Part shown: positions 17,397 through 26,540 of the stretch, piece after piece
Numbering within the stretch: position 1 is the first letter of the stretch
Layout of the letters: every line of letters begins with the position of its first letter
Assembly (NCBI GenBank): GCA_959347345.1
Contig: OY365738.1
Location: 2,318,501-2,382,500, forward strand
DNA from: an uncultured Amylibacter sp.
GTDB taxonomy: Bacteria; Pseudomonadota; Alphaproteobacteria; Rhodobacterales; Rhodobacteraceae
Reading direction: 5' to 3'
Length of the DNA: 64,000 bases
The notes under the pieces: model-generated
Databases searched by the model: none
What the model saw: only the letters and a program-made list of their open reading frames with translations
Told to the model about the DNA's origin: nothing
Translations under genes and position numbers: made by a program

Positions 17397-18719
17397 ATGA
17401 AACGCTTTGTGAAAAACCGCAAAATCCTAGGTTGGTATTTTTATGATTGGGCAACACAGCCCTATCCGACCCTGCTTTTGACCTTTATATTTGCGCCGTA
17501 CTTCACTTCCAGTGTTGTCGGCGACCCAGTTTTAGGACAAAAACTCTGGGCATGGATGCTGGTCGGAACGGGGTTGTCATTGGCGATATTTTCACCCCTA
17601 GTCGGTGTGATTTCAGACCGCCAAGCCGCCCGCCGTCCGCTGTTATTAGGCTTTGGCGCGATTTATATTATCAGCGCGGCCGCCCTGTGGTTTGCCGTGC
17701 CGAACGCCGATTATGTCTGGCTTATTTTATGCGTTTTGGCACTGGGTTATCTGGCGGGCGAGTTTTCTTTCGTCATAGTCAATGCCCTAATGATTGATTT
17801 GGAAACCCGCGCGAATTGGGGGATTTTATCGGCGAAAGGTTGGTCGTTTGGCTATATTGGCGGGCTGGTCGCTCTGGTTTGCGCTCTGCTGTTTTTCGTT
17901 GATAATGGGGATGGATTAACTTTGCTGGGGCAACCGCCCGTTTGGGGGCTGGATGGCGATTTGCGCCAAGGCACACGGATTATTGCGCCCCTGACCGCGT
18001 TGTGGTTTGCCGTGTTTGCCGCGCCTTTGTTTATTTGGACTCTGGATGGCGGGGGCGTTAAATCCCCCGTGGAAATCCCGCTTCGTTCCGCGTTTCCAGA
18101 GCTGTGGCAAACCATCAAAACCCTACCCCAAAAGCCCAGCATGCTGGCCTTTCTAACCTCGTCTTTATTCTACCGAGACGGGCTGTTCGCGTTATACGGT
18201 TTCGGGGGGATTTACGCCAGCGGAGTGCTCGGCTGGGATATTACGAAAATCGGAGTTTTCGGCATTATCGGCATTATTGGCGCGATTTTTTTCACCTATC
18301 TGGGCGGGGTTTGGCAAAAGCATAAAGGCACGAAATCGGTGCTGATGCAATGTGTGGTTTTGCTGATTTTCATGAGTCTTGTGATGATGGCAACCACCCG
18401 TGATAGCTTTGTTGGGATTGCTTTGTCTGAATCCGTGATTACCTTTATTTTTATGGGATTAGGCGCGGTTTTGGGCGGCTTGGGCGGTATTTTGCAAGCA
18501 ACCTCGCGCACGATGCTGGTCTATCAGGCGAACCCCGAACGGATAGCAGAGGCGTTTGGTTTGTACGCGTTTTCAGGGCGGGCGACCGCGTTTTTGGCGC
18601 CGTTTTTAATCGCCGTGGCAACGGGGATTTCGGGAAGCCAAAGGCTGGGGCTTCTGCCCGTTATCGTGCTGTTTGGCGCGGGGTTATTTGTGCTACGCTG
18701 GGTGAAGGAAAAATCGTGA
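17397..18719 (+). CDS. MFS transporter, UMF1/Atg22 family
   Basis: A 440-residue protein with about 12 membrane segments. The family signature YDWATQPY lies near residue 15 (YDWANSAY in typical members), followed by GVISDRQAARRPLL, the MFS cytoplasmic loop between segments 2 and 3. UMF1 (unknown major facilitator 1) proteins resemble yeast Atg22, an amino-acid exporter, so small-molecule efflux is plausible but the substrate is unknown. The stop overlaps the start of mepA by 4 nt (ATGA-type), so the two are coupled. Confidence 0.88.
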   Translation: MKRFVKNRKILGWYFYDWATQPYPTLLLTFIFAPYFTSSVVGDPVLGQKLWAWMLVGTGLSLAIFSPLVGVISDRQAARRPLLLGFGAIYIISAAALWFAVPNADYVWLILCVLALGYLAGEFSFVIVNALMIDLETRANWGILSAKGWSFGYIGGLVALVCALLFFVDNGDGLTLLGQPPVWGLDGDLRQGTRIIAPLTALWFAVFAAPLFIWTLDGGGVKSPVEIPLRSAFPELWQTIKTLPQKPSMLAFLTSSLFYRDGLFALYGFGGIYASGVLGWDITKIGVFGIIGIIGAIFFTYLGGVWQKHKGTKSVLMQCVVLLIFMSLVMMATTRDSFVGIALSESVITFIFMGLGAVLGGLGGILQATSRTMLVYQANPERIAEAFGLYAFSGRATAFLAPFLIAVATGISGSQRLGLLPVIVLFGAGLFVLRWVKEKS

Positions 18720-19642
18720 TGAGGTGGGTTTTATGTGTGTTTTTAAATGTGTTTCTATTTGTGGTTTCACCTGTATTCGCGCAAGAAACCCCACAAGAAA
18801 CCCCACAAGAAACCCTAAAGGCAAATCAGCTTTTCGGGGCGAAAACCACTGCCTCTAACCAGCCCCCTGCACCGCTTGGATTTTATTCCAACGGCTGTTT
18901 GGCGGGGGGTGAGGCCTTGGCGGAAACGGGGGCGTACTGGCAGGCGATGCGCCTATCGCGCAACCGCAATTGGGGGCATCCTGACACGATTGATTATATC
19001 AAAACCATCGCGAGTCAGGTGGCAGAATTGGACGGCTGGGCGGGGTTGTATATCGGTGATATTTCGCAACCGCGTGGCGGACCTATGACATCGGGGCATC
19101 AATCGCATCAGCTCGGGCTGGACGTGGATATTTGGCTTTATCCGCCAAATCGGCTGGATTTAACGCAGGACGAACGCGAGGCTCTGTCGGCGGTATCGGT
19201 ACGCAGTGAGGATTCAAAATCTGTCAATAATAACTGGACGCAAGCCCACATGCAGGTGTTAAAAATTGCCGCCAGCGACCCGCGAGTTGATAGGATTTTC
19301 ATCACCCCCCCCGCCAAAATTTTCATGTGTGCGCATGCGTCAAAAGACCCGTCTCAGCGTGAATGGTTGCAAAAAATCCGCCCCTATTGGCAGCATAATT
19401 ATCATTTCCATGTGCGTTTGAAATGCCCCGTTGGAACGCCCGATTGCCAAAGGCAGAGCCCGGATGTGCAGAGCCTCAGCAAAGGCGGGGATGGGTGCGA
19501 TGAAACCTTGCAATGGTGGGTGACGGAGGCTTTGAAACCCAAGCCTCCGCCCGACCCAGACGCGCCCCCACCACGCACCGTGCGTGATTATATTATGGCG
19601 GATTTACCCGCCCAGTGCCAAACGGTTTTAACGGGGCAATGA
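18716..19642 (+). CDS. mepA: Penicillin-insensitive murein endopeptidase MepA
   Basis: A 308-residue secreted LAS-family zinc endopeptidase that cuts D-Ala-mDAP cross-links. The signal peptide (residues 1-23, ...SPVFAQE) is followed by three 12-bp units coding QETP. Catalytic signatures are PMTSGHQSHQLGLDVDIW (the HxxGxxxD zinc motif) and NYHFHVRLKCP (HxH). A proline-rich segment (KPPPDPDAPPPRT) precedes the C-terminus. It is coupled upstream to the UMF1 transporter and overlaps the next gene by 4 nt. Confidence 0.94.
   Translation: MMRWVLCVFLNVFLFVVSPVFAQETPQETPQETLKANQLFGAKTTASNQPPAPLGFYSNGCLAGGEALAETGAYWQAMRLSRNRNWGHPDTIDYIKTIASQVAELDGWAGLYIGDISQPRGGPMTSGHQSHQLGLDVDIWLYPPNRLDLTQDEREALSAVSVRSEDSKSVNNNWTQAHMQVLKIAASDPRVDRIFITPPAKIFMCAHASKDPSQREWLQKIRPYWQHNYHFHVRLKCPVGTPDCQRQSPDVQSLSKGGDGCDETLQWWVTEALKPKPPPDPDAPPPRTVRDYIMADLPAQCQTVLTGQ
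18782..18817 (+). repeat. 12-bp tandem repeat in mepA
   Basis: Three 12-bp units CAAGAAACCCCA/CAAGAAACCCTA coding QETP/QETL directly after the signal peptide. Confidence 0.85.
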
Positions 19643-20532
19643 TGGGGTTGCGCGTTTTTCTTATCGGGGTGTTTTGTGCCTTTGGGCAAGCCGTATTCGG
19701 GCAAACGGCGCAGTTCATCGCGGCCATTCCGTTTCACGATTCGGACGCACGGTTCGGCGGGTTTTCGGGATTATCGCTGTCCAATAACGGGCGCGATATG
19801 GTTGCCTTATCCGATAGAGGCGCGATATTTCGCGGGCGGATTGTGCGGGATGATTTGGATGCTCCTGTTGACATAGAACGGATTCAATTCCTGCCCGTGC
19901 GCCAGATTGACGGGCAGAATACGAGCGGTTTTTCTGCGGATAGTGAGGGTTTGGCGATGACTAAAACAGGCGGTGTTTATATCTCGTTTGAAGGATTTCA
20001 CCGCGTGCGGTTTTATGAAAATATCAGCGCACCCGCCCAAGATATCCCCCGCCATCCCGATTTCAAAAAGATGCAGCGTAATTCGTCATTGGAGGCTTTG
20101 GCAGTGGATGCGCGCGGTGCGCTTTATACTCTGCCAGAGCGGTCAGGCGGTGCGCAAAAGCCGTTTCCTTTGTATCGGTTTTGGCAGGGGCAGTGGGATA
20201 TTGTCGGGGAAATCCCTCGTAAGGGGGAGTTTCTGGTGGTCGGTGCGGATTTCGCCGATGACGGGCGGTTGTATATTTTGGAACGCGGGTTTTCGTGGGT
20301 GTCGGGCTTTGCCAGCCGTGTTCGCAGTTTTCGGATTGAAGCGGGGGCGATGGACGCAGACGCGATGGATGAGCGGGTGCATTTGACAACCCGATGGGGG
20401 CGGTTTGATAATCTGGAAGGGATAAGCCTGTGGCGTGATAAGGACGGGCGCAAGCGGATTACTATGGTTAGCGATGATAATTTCCGAATTTATCAACGAA
20501 CCGAATTGGTGGAATATGTTTTGGGGGAGTAG
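19639..20532 (+). CDS. Secreted esterase-like/phytase-like beta-propeller protein
   Basis: A 297-residue protein with signal peptide (residues 2-20, ending AVFGQT), then the esterase-like activity of phytase domain. Landmarks are FGGFSGLSLSNNGRDMVALSD, GFSADSEGLAMT, NSSLEALAVDARGALYTLPE and FDNLEGISLWRDKDGRKRIT, spread as propeller blades. Substrate unknown; phosphate esters are suggested by the family name only. Start: ATG at 19639 overlaps the mepA stop, and a second ATG follows immediately at 19642. Third gene of the UMF1-mepA unit. Confidence 0.82.
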   Translation: MMGLRVFLIGVFCAFGQAVFGQTAQFIAAIPFHDSDARFGGFSGLSLSNNGRDMVALSDRGAIFRGRIVRDDLDAPVDIERIQFLPVRQIDGQNTSGFSADSEGLAMTKTGGVYISFEGFHRVRFYENISAPAQDIPRHPDFKKMQRNSSLEALAVDARGALYTLPERSGGAQKPFPLYRFWQGQWDIVGEIPRKGEFLVVGADFADDGRLYILERGFSWVSGFASRVRSFRIEAGAMDADAMDERVHLTTRWGRFDNLEGISLWRDKDGRKRITMVSDDNFRIYQRTELVEYVLGE

Positions 20533-20548
20533 GGGGCTGAAAATAAAA

Positions 20549-20621
20549 GAAGGCAAGACGTTGCGCGACCCTCTACGAAAGAGAAATTACCCTTAAGAGA
20601 TAGTCCGCAGGCCGAGCCTTC
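20549..20621 (+). ncRNA. Structured RNA upstream of DUF3800 (copy 1)
   Basis: A 73-nt core with two nested stems. GAAGGC (20549-20554) pairs with GCCTTC (20616-20621). TTGCG plus GAC (20561-20569, one bulged C) pairs with GTC plus CGCAG (20603-20610). A CTC...GAG hairpin lies inside, then the conserved ATTACCCTTAAGAG and ATAGTCCG. A second copy lies at 21667-21744 with compensatory changes in both stems. Similarity between the copies continues past the core to about 20664. DUF3800 genes are known to neighbour conserved RNA motifs (the DUF3800 RNA motifs); whether this is one of those needs a covariance search. Confidence 0.65.
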
Positions 20622-20761
20622 GTCTCTGTAGATATATTTATTTTATCGCCGTGTCAAGGGGTTTTTGTGCAAAAACTGCATTTTTTTATTAAATTTGTTG
20701 TATTTGTTCAAATTTGCGTTATAGATATCATAAAAAAAGAAAAATATAATGGGAGATTAAT

Positions 20762-21649
20762 ATGGCTTGGTTGCTATTTATGGATGAATCTGGACATGAC
20801 CATACAAATACACCGATGGAGGTTCGTGGTGGTGTTGCTATACATGCATCAAAAATTTGGCAGTTTTTACAAGATTTTCAAAAAGAAGAAGAAGAGTGTT
20901 TTGGCGTGCGTTTGGCAGACTACGGCGTAGAAATTAAAGGTAGCAAGTTGCTTCAAAAAAAACGGTATGAATGGGCATCAAACTCCGTTGTTATGGATGA
21001 GGCGGAGCGTAAAAAAGCTATTCGACGTTTTTTAACACAAAAACACTCTCCTAGAAAGCAAGATTTTTATGCCTATGGTGCGGCTTCCATATCCATGGCA
21101 AAACGGATTTTTGCCTTGCTTAAAAAACATAACGCACAACTGTTTGCCTCGGCTGTCCCCCGCGGTGCAAAAAAACCCAAAAATTTTAAGTTTGATAACT
21201 ATCTGCGTCCAGACCTTGCCTATTTGCAAGAACGATTTTGTAATTTTCTTAAGGATGAAAAAGAAAATGGTATTTTGGTTTTGGATCAAACAGATAAGGC
21301 AGACGACAAACGATTTCTTAAAGCCTTGGAAAATTATTATACAAAAACAGTGGAGGGGCAAAAACGGGTGAAATTTATTGTGCCCTATGCGCTGTTTATT
21401 GATTCTGAAATGTCGCCACTTATCCAATCGGCGGACGTTTGTATTTACTGCATTAATTGGGGATTTCGCCGAGCGGCATGGAATTTTAATGGACTACAAA
21501 GGGATGAAATCGCCCGTGATTTTGGTGGCTTGTGTAATAACCTGCAATACTCTGGCGAGGTTTATAGCAAGGCAGAAAAGGATACTTTTGGTTCCTATGG
21601 AATAAGATTTATAAAAGACCCATATAAATGGGCAAGAGATAACACATAA
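20762..21649 (+). CDS. DUF3800 domain protein
   Basis: A 295-residue protein with the DUF3800 start LLFMDESGHDH (Asp8, Glu9) and downstream acidic positions VLDQTDKADDKRF and IDSEMSPLIQSADVCIYCINW. The layout suggests an RNase H-like nuclease fold with scattered carboxylates; that fold assignment is inference. TAATGGGAGATTAAT precedes the ATG. The gene is strongly AT-rich compared with the esterase-like gene and proS on either side. It is bracketed by two copies of one structured RNA, so gene and RNAs probably form a single mobile or defence-type unit. Confidence 0.85.
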   Translation: MAWLLFMDESGHDHTNTPMEVRGGVAIHASKIWQFLQDFQKEEEECFGVRLADYGVEIKGSKLLQKKRYEWASNSVVMDEAERKKAIRRFLTQKHSPRKQDFYAYGAASISMAKRIFALLKKHNAQLFASAVPRGAKKPKNFKFDNYLRPDLAYLQERFCNFLKDEKENGILVLDQTDKADDKRFLKALENYYTKTVEGQKRVKFIVPYALFIDSEMSPLIQSADVCIYCINWGFRRAAWNFNGLQRDEIARDFGGLCNNLQYSGEVYSKAEKDTFGSYGIRFIKDPYKWARDNT

Positions 21650-21666
21650 TTTTTCTAAAAATAAAA

Positions 21667-21744
21667 GCGGGCAAAAACCTACGCGACTTCCTAAAAAAGG
21701 CAATTACCCTTAAGAGTAAAAGATAGTCCGTAGGCCGAGCCCGC
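21667..21744 (+). ncRNA. Structured RNA downstream of DUF3800 (copy 2)
   Basis: A 78-nt core. GCGGGC (21667-21672) pairs with GCCCGC (21739-21744). CTACG plus GAC (21679-21687, one bulged C) pairs with GTC plus CGTAG (21726-21733). Inside are a CCT-AAAAAA-AGG hairpin and TTAC...GTAA around the conserved CCCTTAAGAG. Relative to copy 1 the outer stem changes AAG/CTT to CGG/CCG and the inner stem changes G-C to A-T, both keeping pairing. Beyond the core, TGTA.ATATA and TGTCAAG..GTTTT elements also match copy 1. Confidence 0.65.
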
Positions 21745-21881
21745 ATTTGTGTAAATATACCCATTCCACCCTCTTGTCAAGTCGTTTTCACCCCAAAACC
21801 CCCGCCCCTTGCAATCGCGCCCTAAATCGCTTAAAACACGGCGAACCCTTTAAACCACCCCCCTAACAATAAGTCCCCACC

Positions 21882-23249
21882 ATGCGCCTTACTCGTTCCT
21901 TCATTCCCATCCTTAAAGAAACTCCTGCGGAGGCGGCCATTGCCAGCCATCGTTTGATGCTCCGTGCTGGGCTTATTCGCCAAGCTGCCTCTGGTATTTA
22001 TTCGTGGCTGCCGCTTGGCTTTAAAATCCTGCGCCGAATAGAGGCTATCGTCCATCAGGAACAAATCCGTGCGGGGCATCATCCTATGCTTATGCCCACG
22101 CTTCAACCAGCCGACCTCTGGCGTGAAAGCGGACGGTATGAGGATTATGGCAAGGAAATGCTACGCATAACCGACCGCCATAAAAAGGATATGCTTTATG
22201 GTCCAACGAATGAAGAGCTGATAACCGATATTTTCCGCAATACCGTGCGGTCTTACAAAGATTTACCGCTGACTCTGTATCATATCCAGTGGAAATTCCG
22301 TGATGAAATCCGCCCGCGATTCGGCGTGATGCGGGGGCGTGAGTTCTACATGAAAGACGGCTATAATTTTGATGTGGATAAACCCAGCGCGTTACACGCC
22401 TATAACCGCCATTTTGTCAGTTATTTGCGTACCTACGAACGCCTAGGGCTAAAGGCTGTGCCGATGCGCGCGGATTCTGGACCGATTGGCGGGGATAACA
22501 CCCATGAATTCCTGATTTTGGCGCAAACGGGCGAATCCGAAGTGTTTTATGATAGCCAGATATTGGATTTACACCTGGGCGACCGCCAGATTGATTATGA
22601 TGATTGGGGGCAATGCCAAAGTATTGTTGATGAATGGACGAAACCATACGCTCGCACGGATGAAACGCATGATAAGGATGTTTTTGCCAAATTGCCAGAA
22701 CCCCAGCAAAAAACCGCACGGGGGATAGAGGTCGGGCAGATTTTCTACTTTGGCACAAAGTACTCGGACGCAATGAAGGCAACGGTTGCTGATGCGGATG
22801 GTAAGGAATGCCCTGTTCATATGGGCTCTCACGGGATTGGTGTGTCGCGGTTAATCGGCGCGATTATAGAGGCGAATCATGATGATAAAGGTATTATTTG
22901 GCCAGAGGCGGTCAGCCCCTTTGCCGTCGGTTTGGTTAATCTAAAACAAGGCGATGCGGTGGCGGATAAGGCATGTGAAACCTTGTATAAAGAATTGCAA
23001 AATGCGGGGTTGGACACTTTGTATGATGACAGAAACGAGCGGGCAGGGGCGAAATTTGCCACGATGGATTTAATCGGGTTGCCTTGGCGAATTACGGTTG
23101 GACCACGTGGGTTAGAAAAAAACACGGTGGAATTAACCAATCGGCGCAGTGGTGAAACGCAAGATTTCCCAGCCGATAAAATCGTAGCGCATTTGGCGGC
23201 GCATTGCGCCCCGTTGTTCGCGGCAGAGCGCTCGCAAGGTGGGCTATGA
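21882..23249 (+). CDS. proS: Prolyl-tRNA synthetase, short bacterial form
   Basis: A class II aminoacyl-tRNA synthetase of 455 residues. The N-terminus [19 protein letters not shown] is typical of the alphaproteobacterial short ProS. Motif 2 ([20 protein letters not shown]), motif 3 ([13 protein letters not shown]) and the anticodon-binding domain ([20 protein letters not shown]) are present. The ~180-residue editing insertion between motifs 2 and 3 of E. coli-type ProS is absent, which is normal for this lineage. It overlaps lolC/E by 4 nt. Confidence 0.97.
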   Translation: MRLTRSFIPILKETPAEAAIASHRLMLRAGLIRQAASGIYSWLPLGFKILRRIEAIVHQEQIRAGHHPMLMPTLQPADLWRESGRYEDYGKEMLRITDRHKKDMLYGPTNEELITDIFRNTVRSYKDLPLTLYHIQWKFRDEIRPRFGVMRGREFYMKDGYNFDVDKPSALHAYNRHFVSYLRTYERLGLKAVPMRADSGPIGGDNTHEFLILAQTGESEVFYDSQILDLHLGDRQIDYDDWGQCQSIVDEWTKPYARTDETHDKDVFAKLPEPQQKTARGIEVGQIFYFGTKYSDAMKATVADADGKECPVHMGSHGIGVSRLIGAIIEANHDDKGIIWPEAVSPFAVGLVNLKQGDAVADKACETLYKELQNAGLDTLYDDRNERAGAKFATMDLIGLPWRITVGPRGLEKNTVELTNRRSGETQDFPADKIVAHLAAHCAPLFAAERSQGGL

Positions 23250-24547
23250 ATCAAACGGATACGAAAAAACCATTGCCATTCAGTCGCTTTGAATGGCTGA
23301 TAGCGTGGCGGTACCTCCGCGCCCGCCGTGCCGAGGGCGGGATAAGCGTGATGGCATGGATTTCCTTTATCGGCATTATGCTGGCGGTGTTTGCCTTGAT
23401 TGCGACCTTGGGGATTCGGTCGGGGTTTCGTACCGATTTCACCCGCTCTATCCTTGGCGCGAACGCTCATGTCAGCCTGTATCGTGCGCCCCACCGCGAT
23501 GACGCGGGGCGTGTGATTGCCACCTTTACCGATTATGACGCGATTGCCGAGCGTTTGCGTGGCGTGGCGGGTGTCGTACGTGTTGCCCCACAGGTGAAAG
23601 GGCAGATTTTGCTATCTGCCAATAACCGCAATGCGGGCGGGCAAGTTTTCGGGCAGAGATTGGCGGATTTACAAACCCTCCCCCTGATTTCCACACCGAA
23701 AATAGCGCATGGCAGTTTGGATGATTTTGAAAACGGCGTGGCGATTGGGATTGGCGTGGCGCAGAGCCTTGGTTTGTCCGTTGGTGATAATTTAACGTTT
23801 ATTTCGCCCGATGGATTGGCGACCCCGTTTGGCACAAGCCCGCGTATTACCACCTATAAAGTGGTTTATATTTTCAGCGTGGGGCGGTATGATATTGACG
23901 CGGTGCGGGTTTATCTGCCACTGGACGAGGCACAGAAATTTTTCAATCGTATTGATGCGGTTGATGAGTTTGAAATTCTGGTGGATGACCCGCAAAAGAT
24001 AGCCGATTTTATTGTGCCTTTGGCGCGCGCCTCGGCTGTGGAAAATATCGGCATGTGGAGCTGGCAGGATGCGAACGGCGGCTATCTGGATGCTCTGCAA
24101 TCGGAGGATAATGTGATGTTTATATTGCTGTCTATTTTGGTGCTAATAGCCTCCATGAACATCGTTTCGGGGCTGATTATGCTGGTGAAAAACAAAGGGC
24201 GAGATATTGGGATTTTGCGCACAATGGGGGTATCGCAGGGCTCTGTCATGCGGATATTTTTTATCTGTGGCTCTGCCATTGGGGTGATTGGCACGATGGC
24301 TGGAATTGGGCTGGGGTGCGCGTTTATTATTTATATTGACCCGATATTTAATGCGGTTAATTATATTATGGGCGGCGGCGTGTGGAGTGCGGAAAAGTTT
24401 TTATTAACCGAATTGCCTGCCGAATTGCGTATAATTGATATTGGCAAAGCGGCGGGGTTGTCGCTGTCCCTGTCGTTTATTATCACGTTTTTTCCGGCAC
24501 GGCGGGCGGCACGAATGAACCCGATAGAGGCTTTGCGTTATGAATAA
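23246..24547 (+). CDS. lolC: Lipoprotein-releasing ABC transporter permease LolC/LolE
   Basis: Inner-membrane permease that hands outer-membrane lipoproteins to LolA. The 433-residue protein has [17 protein letters not shown] at the N-terminus, a first membrane segment ([19 protein letters not shown]), a large periplasmic domain, then three membrane segments from about residue 290, ending in [19 protein letters not shown] single LolC/E gene, as in most non-gammaproteobacteria, would act as a homodimer. The start overlaps the proS stop and the end overlaps lolD by 8 nt. Confidence 0.94.
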   Translation: MNQTDTKKPLPFSRFEWLIAWRYLRARRAEGGISVMAWISFIGIMLAVFALIATLGIRSGFRTDFTRSILGANAHVSLYRAPHRDDAGRVIATFTDYDAIAERLRGVAGVVRVAPQVKGQILLSANNRNAGGQVFGQRLADLQTLPLISTPKIAHGSLDDFENGVAIGIGVAQSLGLSVGDNLTFISPDGLATPFGTSPRITTYKVVYIFSVGRYDIDAVRVYLPLDEAQKFFNRIDAVDEFEILVDDPQKIADFIVPLARASAVENIGMWSWQDANGGYLDALQSEDNVMFILLSILVLIASMNIVSGLIMLVKNKGRDIGILRTMGVSQGSVMRIFFICGSAIGVIGTMAGIGLGCAFIIYIDPIFNAVNYIMGGGVWSAEKFLLTELPAELRIIDIGKAAGLSLSLSFIITFFPARRAARMNPIEALRYE

Positions 24548-25220
24548 TATATTGGTTTTAAAGGATGTTTGCAAAACATATCACAGTGGTAAAACCCACC
24601 AGATAAAGGTTTTGGACGGGCTGAACCTCGCGATAAAAAGCGGGGAAGTCGTGGGGTTGCTTGCGCCCTCTGGCGCGGGGAAATCGACTTTGCTGCATAT
24701 TGCGGGGCTGTTGGATTCGCCTGACTCGGGGCAGATTTTTATCAATGGCGCGGATTACAGCGCGTTATCGGACAGGCGGCGTACCCAAGCTCGGCGGGGC
24801 GATGTTGGGTTTGTCTATCAGTTTCATCATTTATTGCCAGAGTTCTCGGCGGTTGAAAATGTCGTGCTACCGCAGTTGGTTATGGGAACGGGGGCGCGGC
24901 AAGCGCGGGAGCGGGCGTTGGATTTATTAAACCGAGTCGGCGTGGCGGATCGCGCCCATCACCGCCCAGCAGAGCTGTCAGGGGGCGAGCAACAACGGGT
25001 TGCCTTTTGCCGAGCTTTGGCGAATGCGCCCTCGGTTTTACTGGCGGATGAGCCGACGGGGAATTTAGACCCGCAGACTTCGGCGGCGGTGTTTGATGCG
25101 TTAATGGGGTTGGTGCGTGAAACGGGGATGGCGGCGTTGATTGCCACGCATAATATCGCGCTTTCCAAGCAGATGAACAGGGTTTTGCGTTTGGATAATG
25201 GACGGGTTATTAGTGATTAA
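24540..25220 (+). CDS. lolD: Lipoprotein-releasing ABC transporter ATPase LolD
   Basis: A 226-residue ATPase partner of the preceding permease. Walker A is LAPSGAGKST, the Q-loop is FVYQFHHLLPEFSA, the signature is LSGGEQQRVAFCRAL and Walker B is LLADEPTGNLDP. The last four residues, VISD, and the TAA stop are encoded by a heptamer repeat array, exactly as in gpmI. Confidence 0.96.
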   Translation: MNNILVLKDVCKTYHSGKTHQIKVLDGLNLAIKSGEVVGLLAPSGAGKSTLLHIAGLLDSPDSGQIFINGADYSALSDRRRTQARRGDVGFVYQFHHLLPEFSAVENVVLPQLVMGTGARQARERALDLLNRVGVADRAHHRPAELSGGEQQRVAFCRALANAPSVLLADEPTGNLDPQTSAAVFDALMGLVRETGMAALIATHNIALSKQMNRVLRLDNGRVISD

Positions 25221-25246
25221 TGATTAGTGATTAGTGATTAGTGATT
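25207..25246 (+). repeat. Heptamer array overlapping the lolD stop codon
   Basis: TTAGTGA units begin inside the lolD coding sequence and run past its stop. The remainder of the 132-bp gap to 25353 contains a fragment of the dispersed hairpin-rich element. Confidence 0.9.
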
Positions 25247-25300
25247 GGCTACTGGTTTTTTGAGGTTTGTTATTAGAGGTTAAGGGCAGAGGTTTTTTGC

Positions 25301-25333
25301 TTGCCCGCCCGCCCACCCCTCCTGCGGAGAGCG
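25301..25333 (-). repeat. Dispersed hairpin-rich element, fragment D
   Basis: About 30 bp identical to the GC-rich end module of copies A and B (ending CTCCTGCGGAGAGC), in copy A orientation. Only this module is present. Confidence 0.65.
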
Positions 25334-25352
25334 GGCGTGCGGGTTTTTATGG

Positions 25353-26327
25353 CTAGTTTCTAGGCAAGCATATCCTTTGCAATTCCGCCCAATCGGTATC
25401 GTTTAACACGGGCGGATAATCCCCCGAATTTACACCATAAAACCCTTGATAAAAAGGATGCGCCGCGAAAAACTCTGCACTTGAGACCCCAGCCCGCGCC
25501 ATTGCCGAAATCAAAACCTCAGGCTCTGGATTAACCTGCTCCTCTGTCAATATCCACTCGCCATATCCATCCAACGCGTTTTGCCGTATTCGCCCCGTTG
25601 TGAAAAACAAAAACGCCTCGCGCAAGCCGATAAACCGAAACACCCCATGAACGGGCGATAACATATCCGCCCGTACCTGTTCCAGCACAACATAGCCCGC
25701 CACCACATCCAAACCCAAACGCGCCACATCATCGTCAATCAAAACAATGCCAGAGGGCAAACCCACGCTCGCTCGCCCGCCCATATCGGCGATAAAAACC
25801 TGCGAATCCAACCGCTCACTTAACCCGCCACCATCACACGCCACGCCAGTGATTTGTTGCACCTGCGTCAGAGTCCTCTGCCCAATACTCACCACGGTTA
25901 CCTCTGGAATAACCTGCGTGGCATAGCCCGCGATAACGTCAGGCAACCACATCCGCACCCCGATAAACCCCGCCAATAACACCATCAATCCAATCCAAAA
26001 CCGCACCCGTCCGGGGCGGGCGCGCCCACGGCTGGCTCGGGTTTGTAAATACTCAATATGGGCGATAATCCCAACATCATCCAGTTGCAGAGTCTCGCCC
26101 TCCGATTCATCAGGATGAAACATATCAGGGCTGAAAATCGCCGGCATTTGATAGGGATTCACCCGCCGAACCGCACCCAAGGACCAATGCCCAATGGGAT
26201 TATCGTTGTTATCCAAAAACACCAAGGTGGATTTGCCAAAGGTGACAATAACATCCCGCCTTTGCGAATCGGGCGCACCGCGCCATAATCCTAGACATTC
26301 CAACCGCTCATAATTTGTATGTTTCAC
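25353..26327 (-). CDS. Hypothetical protein with one membrane segment
   Basis: A 324-residue protein I do not recognise. An N-terminal cytoplasmic region of ~105 residues (VIVTFGKSTLVFLDNNDNPI, GHWSLGAVRRVN) resembles a small beta-rich domain. A membrane segment (FWIGLMVLLAGFIGVRMWLP) lies near residues 108-128, and the rest (~190 residues) is presumably periplasmic, with PSGIVLIDDDVARLG and VSSAEFFAAHPFYQGF. The middle part has a zinc-peptidase-like flavour (PSGIVLID, then VLEQVRADMLSPVHGV) but no HExxH motif. Function unknown. Two Cys residues (VACDGG and RICLP) could form a disulfide. The stop lies just beyond the element D fragment. Confidence 0.7.
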   Translation of the reverse strand: MKHTNYERLECLGLWRGAPDSQRRDVIVTFGKSTLVFLDNNDNPIGHWSLGAVRRVNPYQMPAIFSPDMFHPDESEGETLQLDDVGIIAHIEYLQTRASRGRARPGRVRFWIGLMVLLAGFIGVRMWLPDVIAGYATQVIPEVTVVSIGQRTLTQVQQITGVACDGGGLSERLDSQVFIADMGGRASVGLPSGIVLIDDDVARLGLDVVAGYVVLEQVRADMLSPVHGVFRFIGLREAFLFFTTGRIRQNALDGYGEWILTEEQVNPEPEVLISAMARAGVSSAEFFAAHPFYQGFYGVNSGDYPPVLNDTDWAELQRICLPRN

Positions 26328-26467
26328 GATAATATCCTGCCGAACCCTTTAATGAAACACCCATTATAGAATAAACCACGCGGGGGGTAAAGGGCGGATT
26401 TTTTCAATACGCCCCTGTAAATCATAAAAAGCGACATAAAACCGCCATAAAACTGCGTAAAAAACGC

Positions 26468-26496
26468 TTGCCAATGGGGGGGAGCGGGGGTATAGT
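26468..26496 (+). promoter_or_regulatory. Sigma-70-like promoter of the cysteine-repeat lipoprotein
   Basis: TTGCCA (26468-26473), 17-bp G-rich spacer, TATAGT (26491-26496). The expected transcription start is near 26503, leaving a ~38-nt leader with AAAAGGAAAA before the ATG at 26541. Confidence 0.65.
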
Positions 26497-26540
26497 GGGA
26501 AAACATCTTTATCTTTGCAAACCTTGAAAAGGAAAACCCA

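Noticed and set aside
20581..20621. AAGAGATAGTCCG considered as the S element of a group I intron
   Set aside because: The whole structured unit is under 80 nt, lacks the other intron core elements, and occurs twice beside DUF3800.
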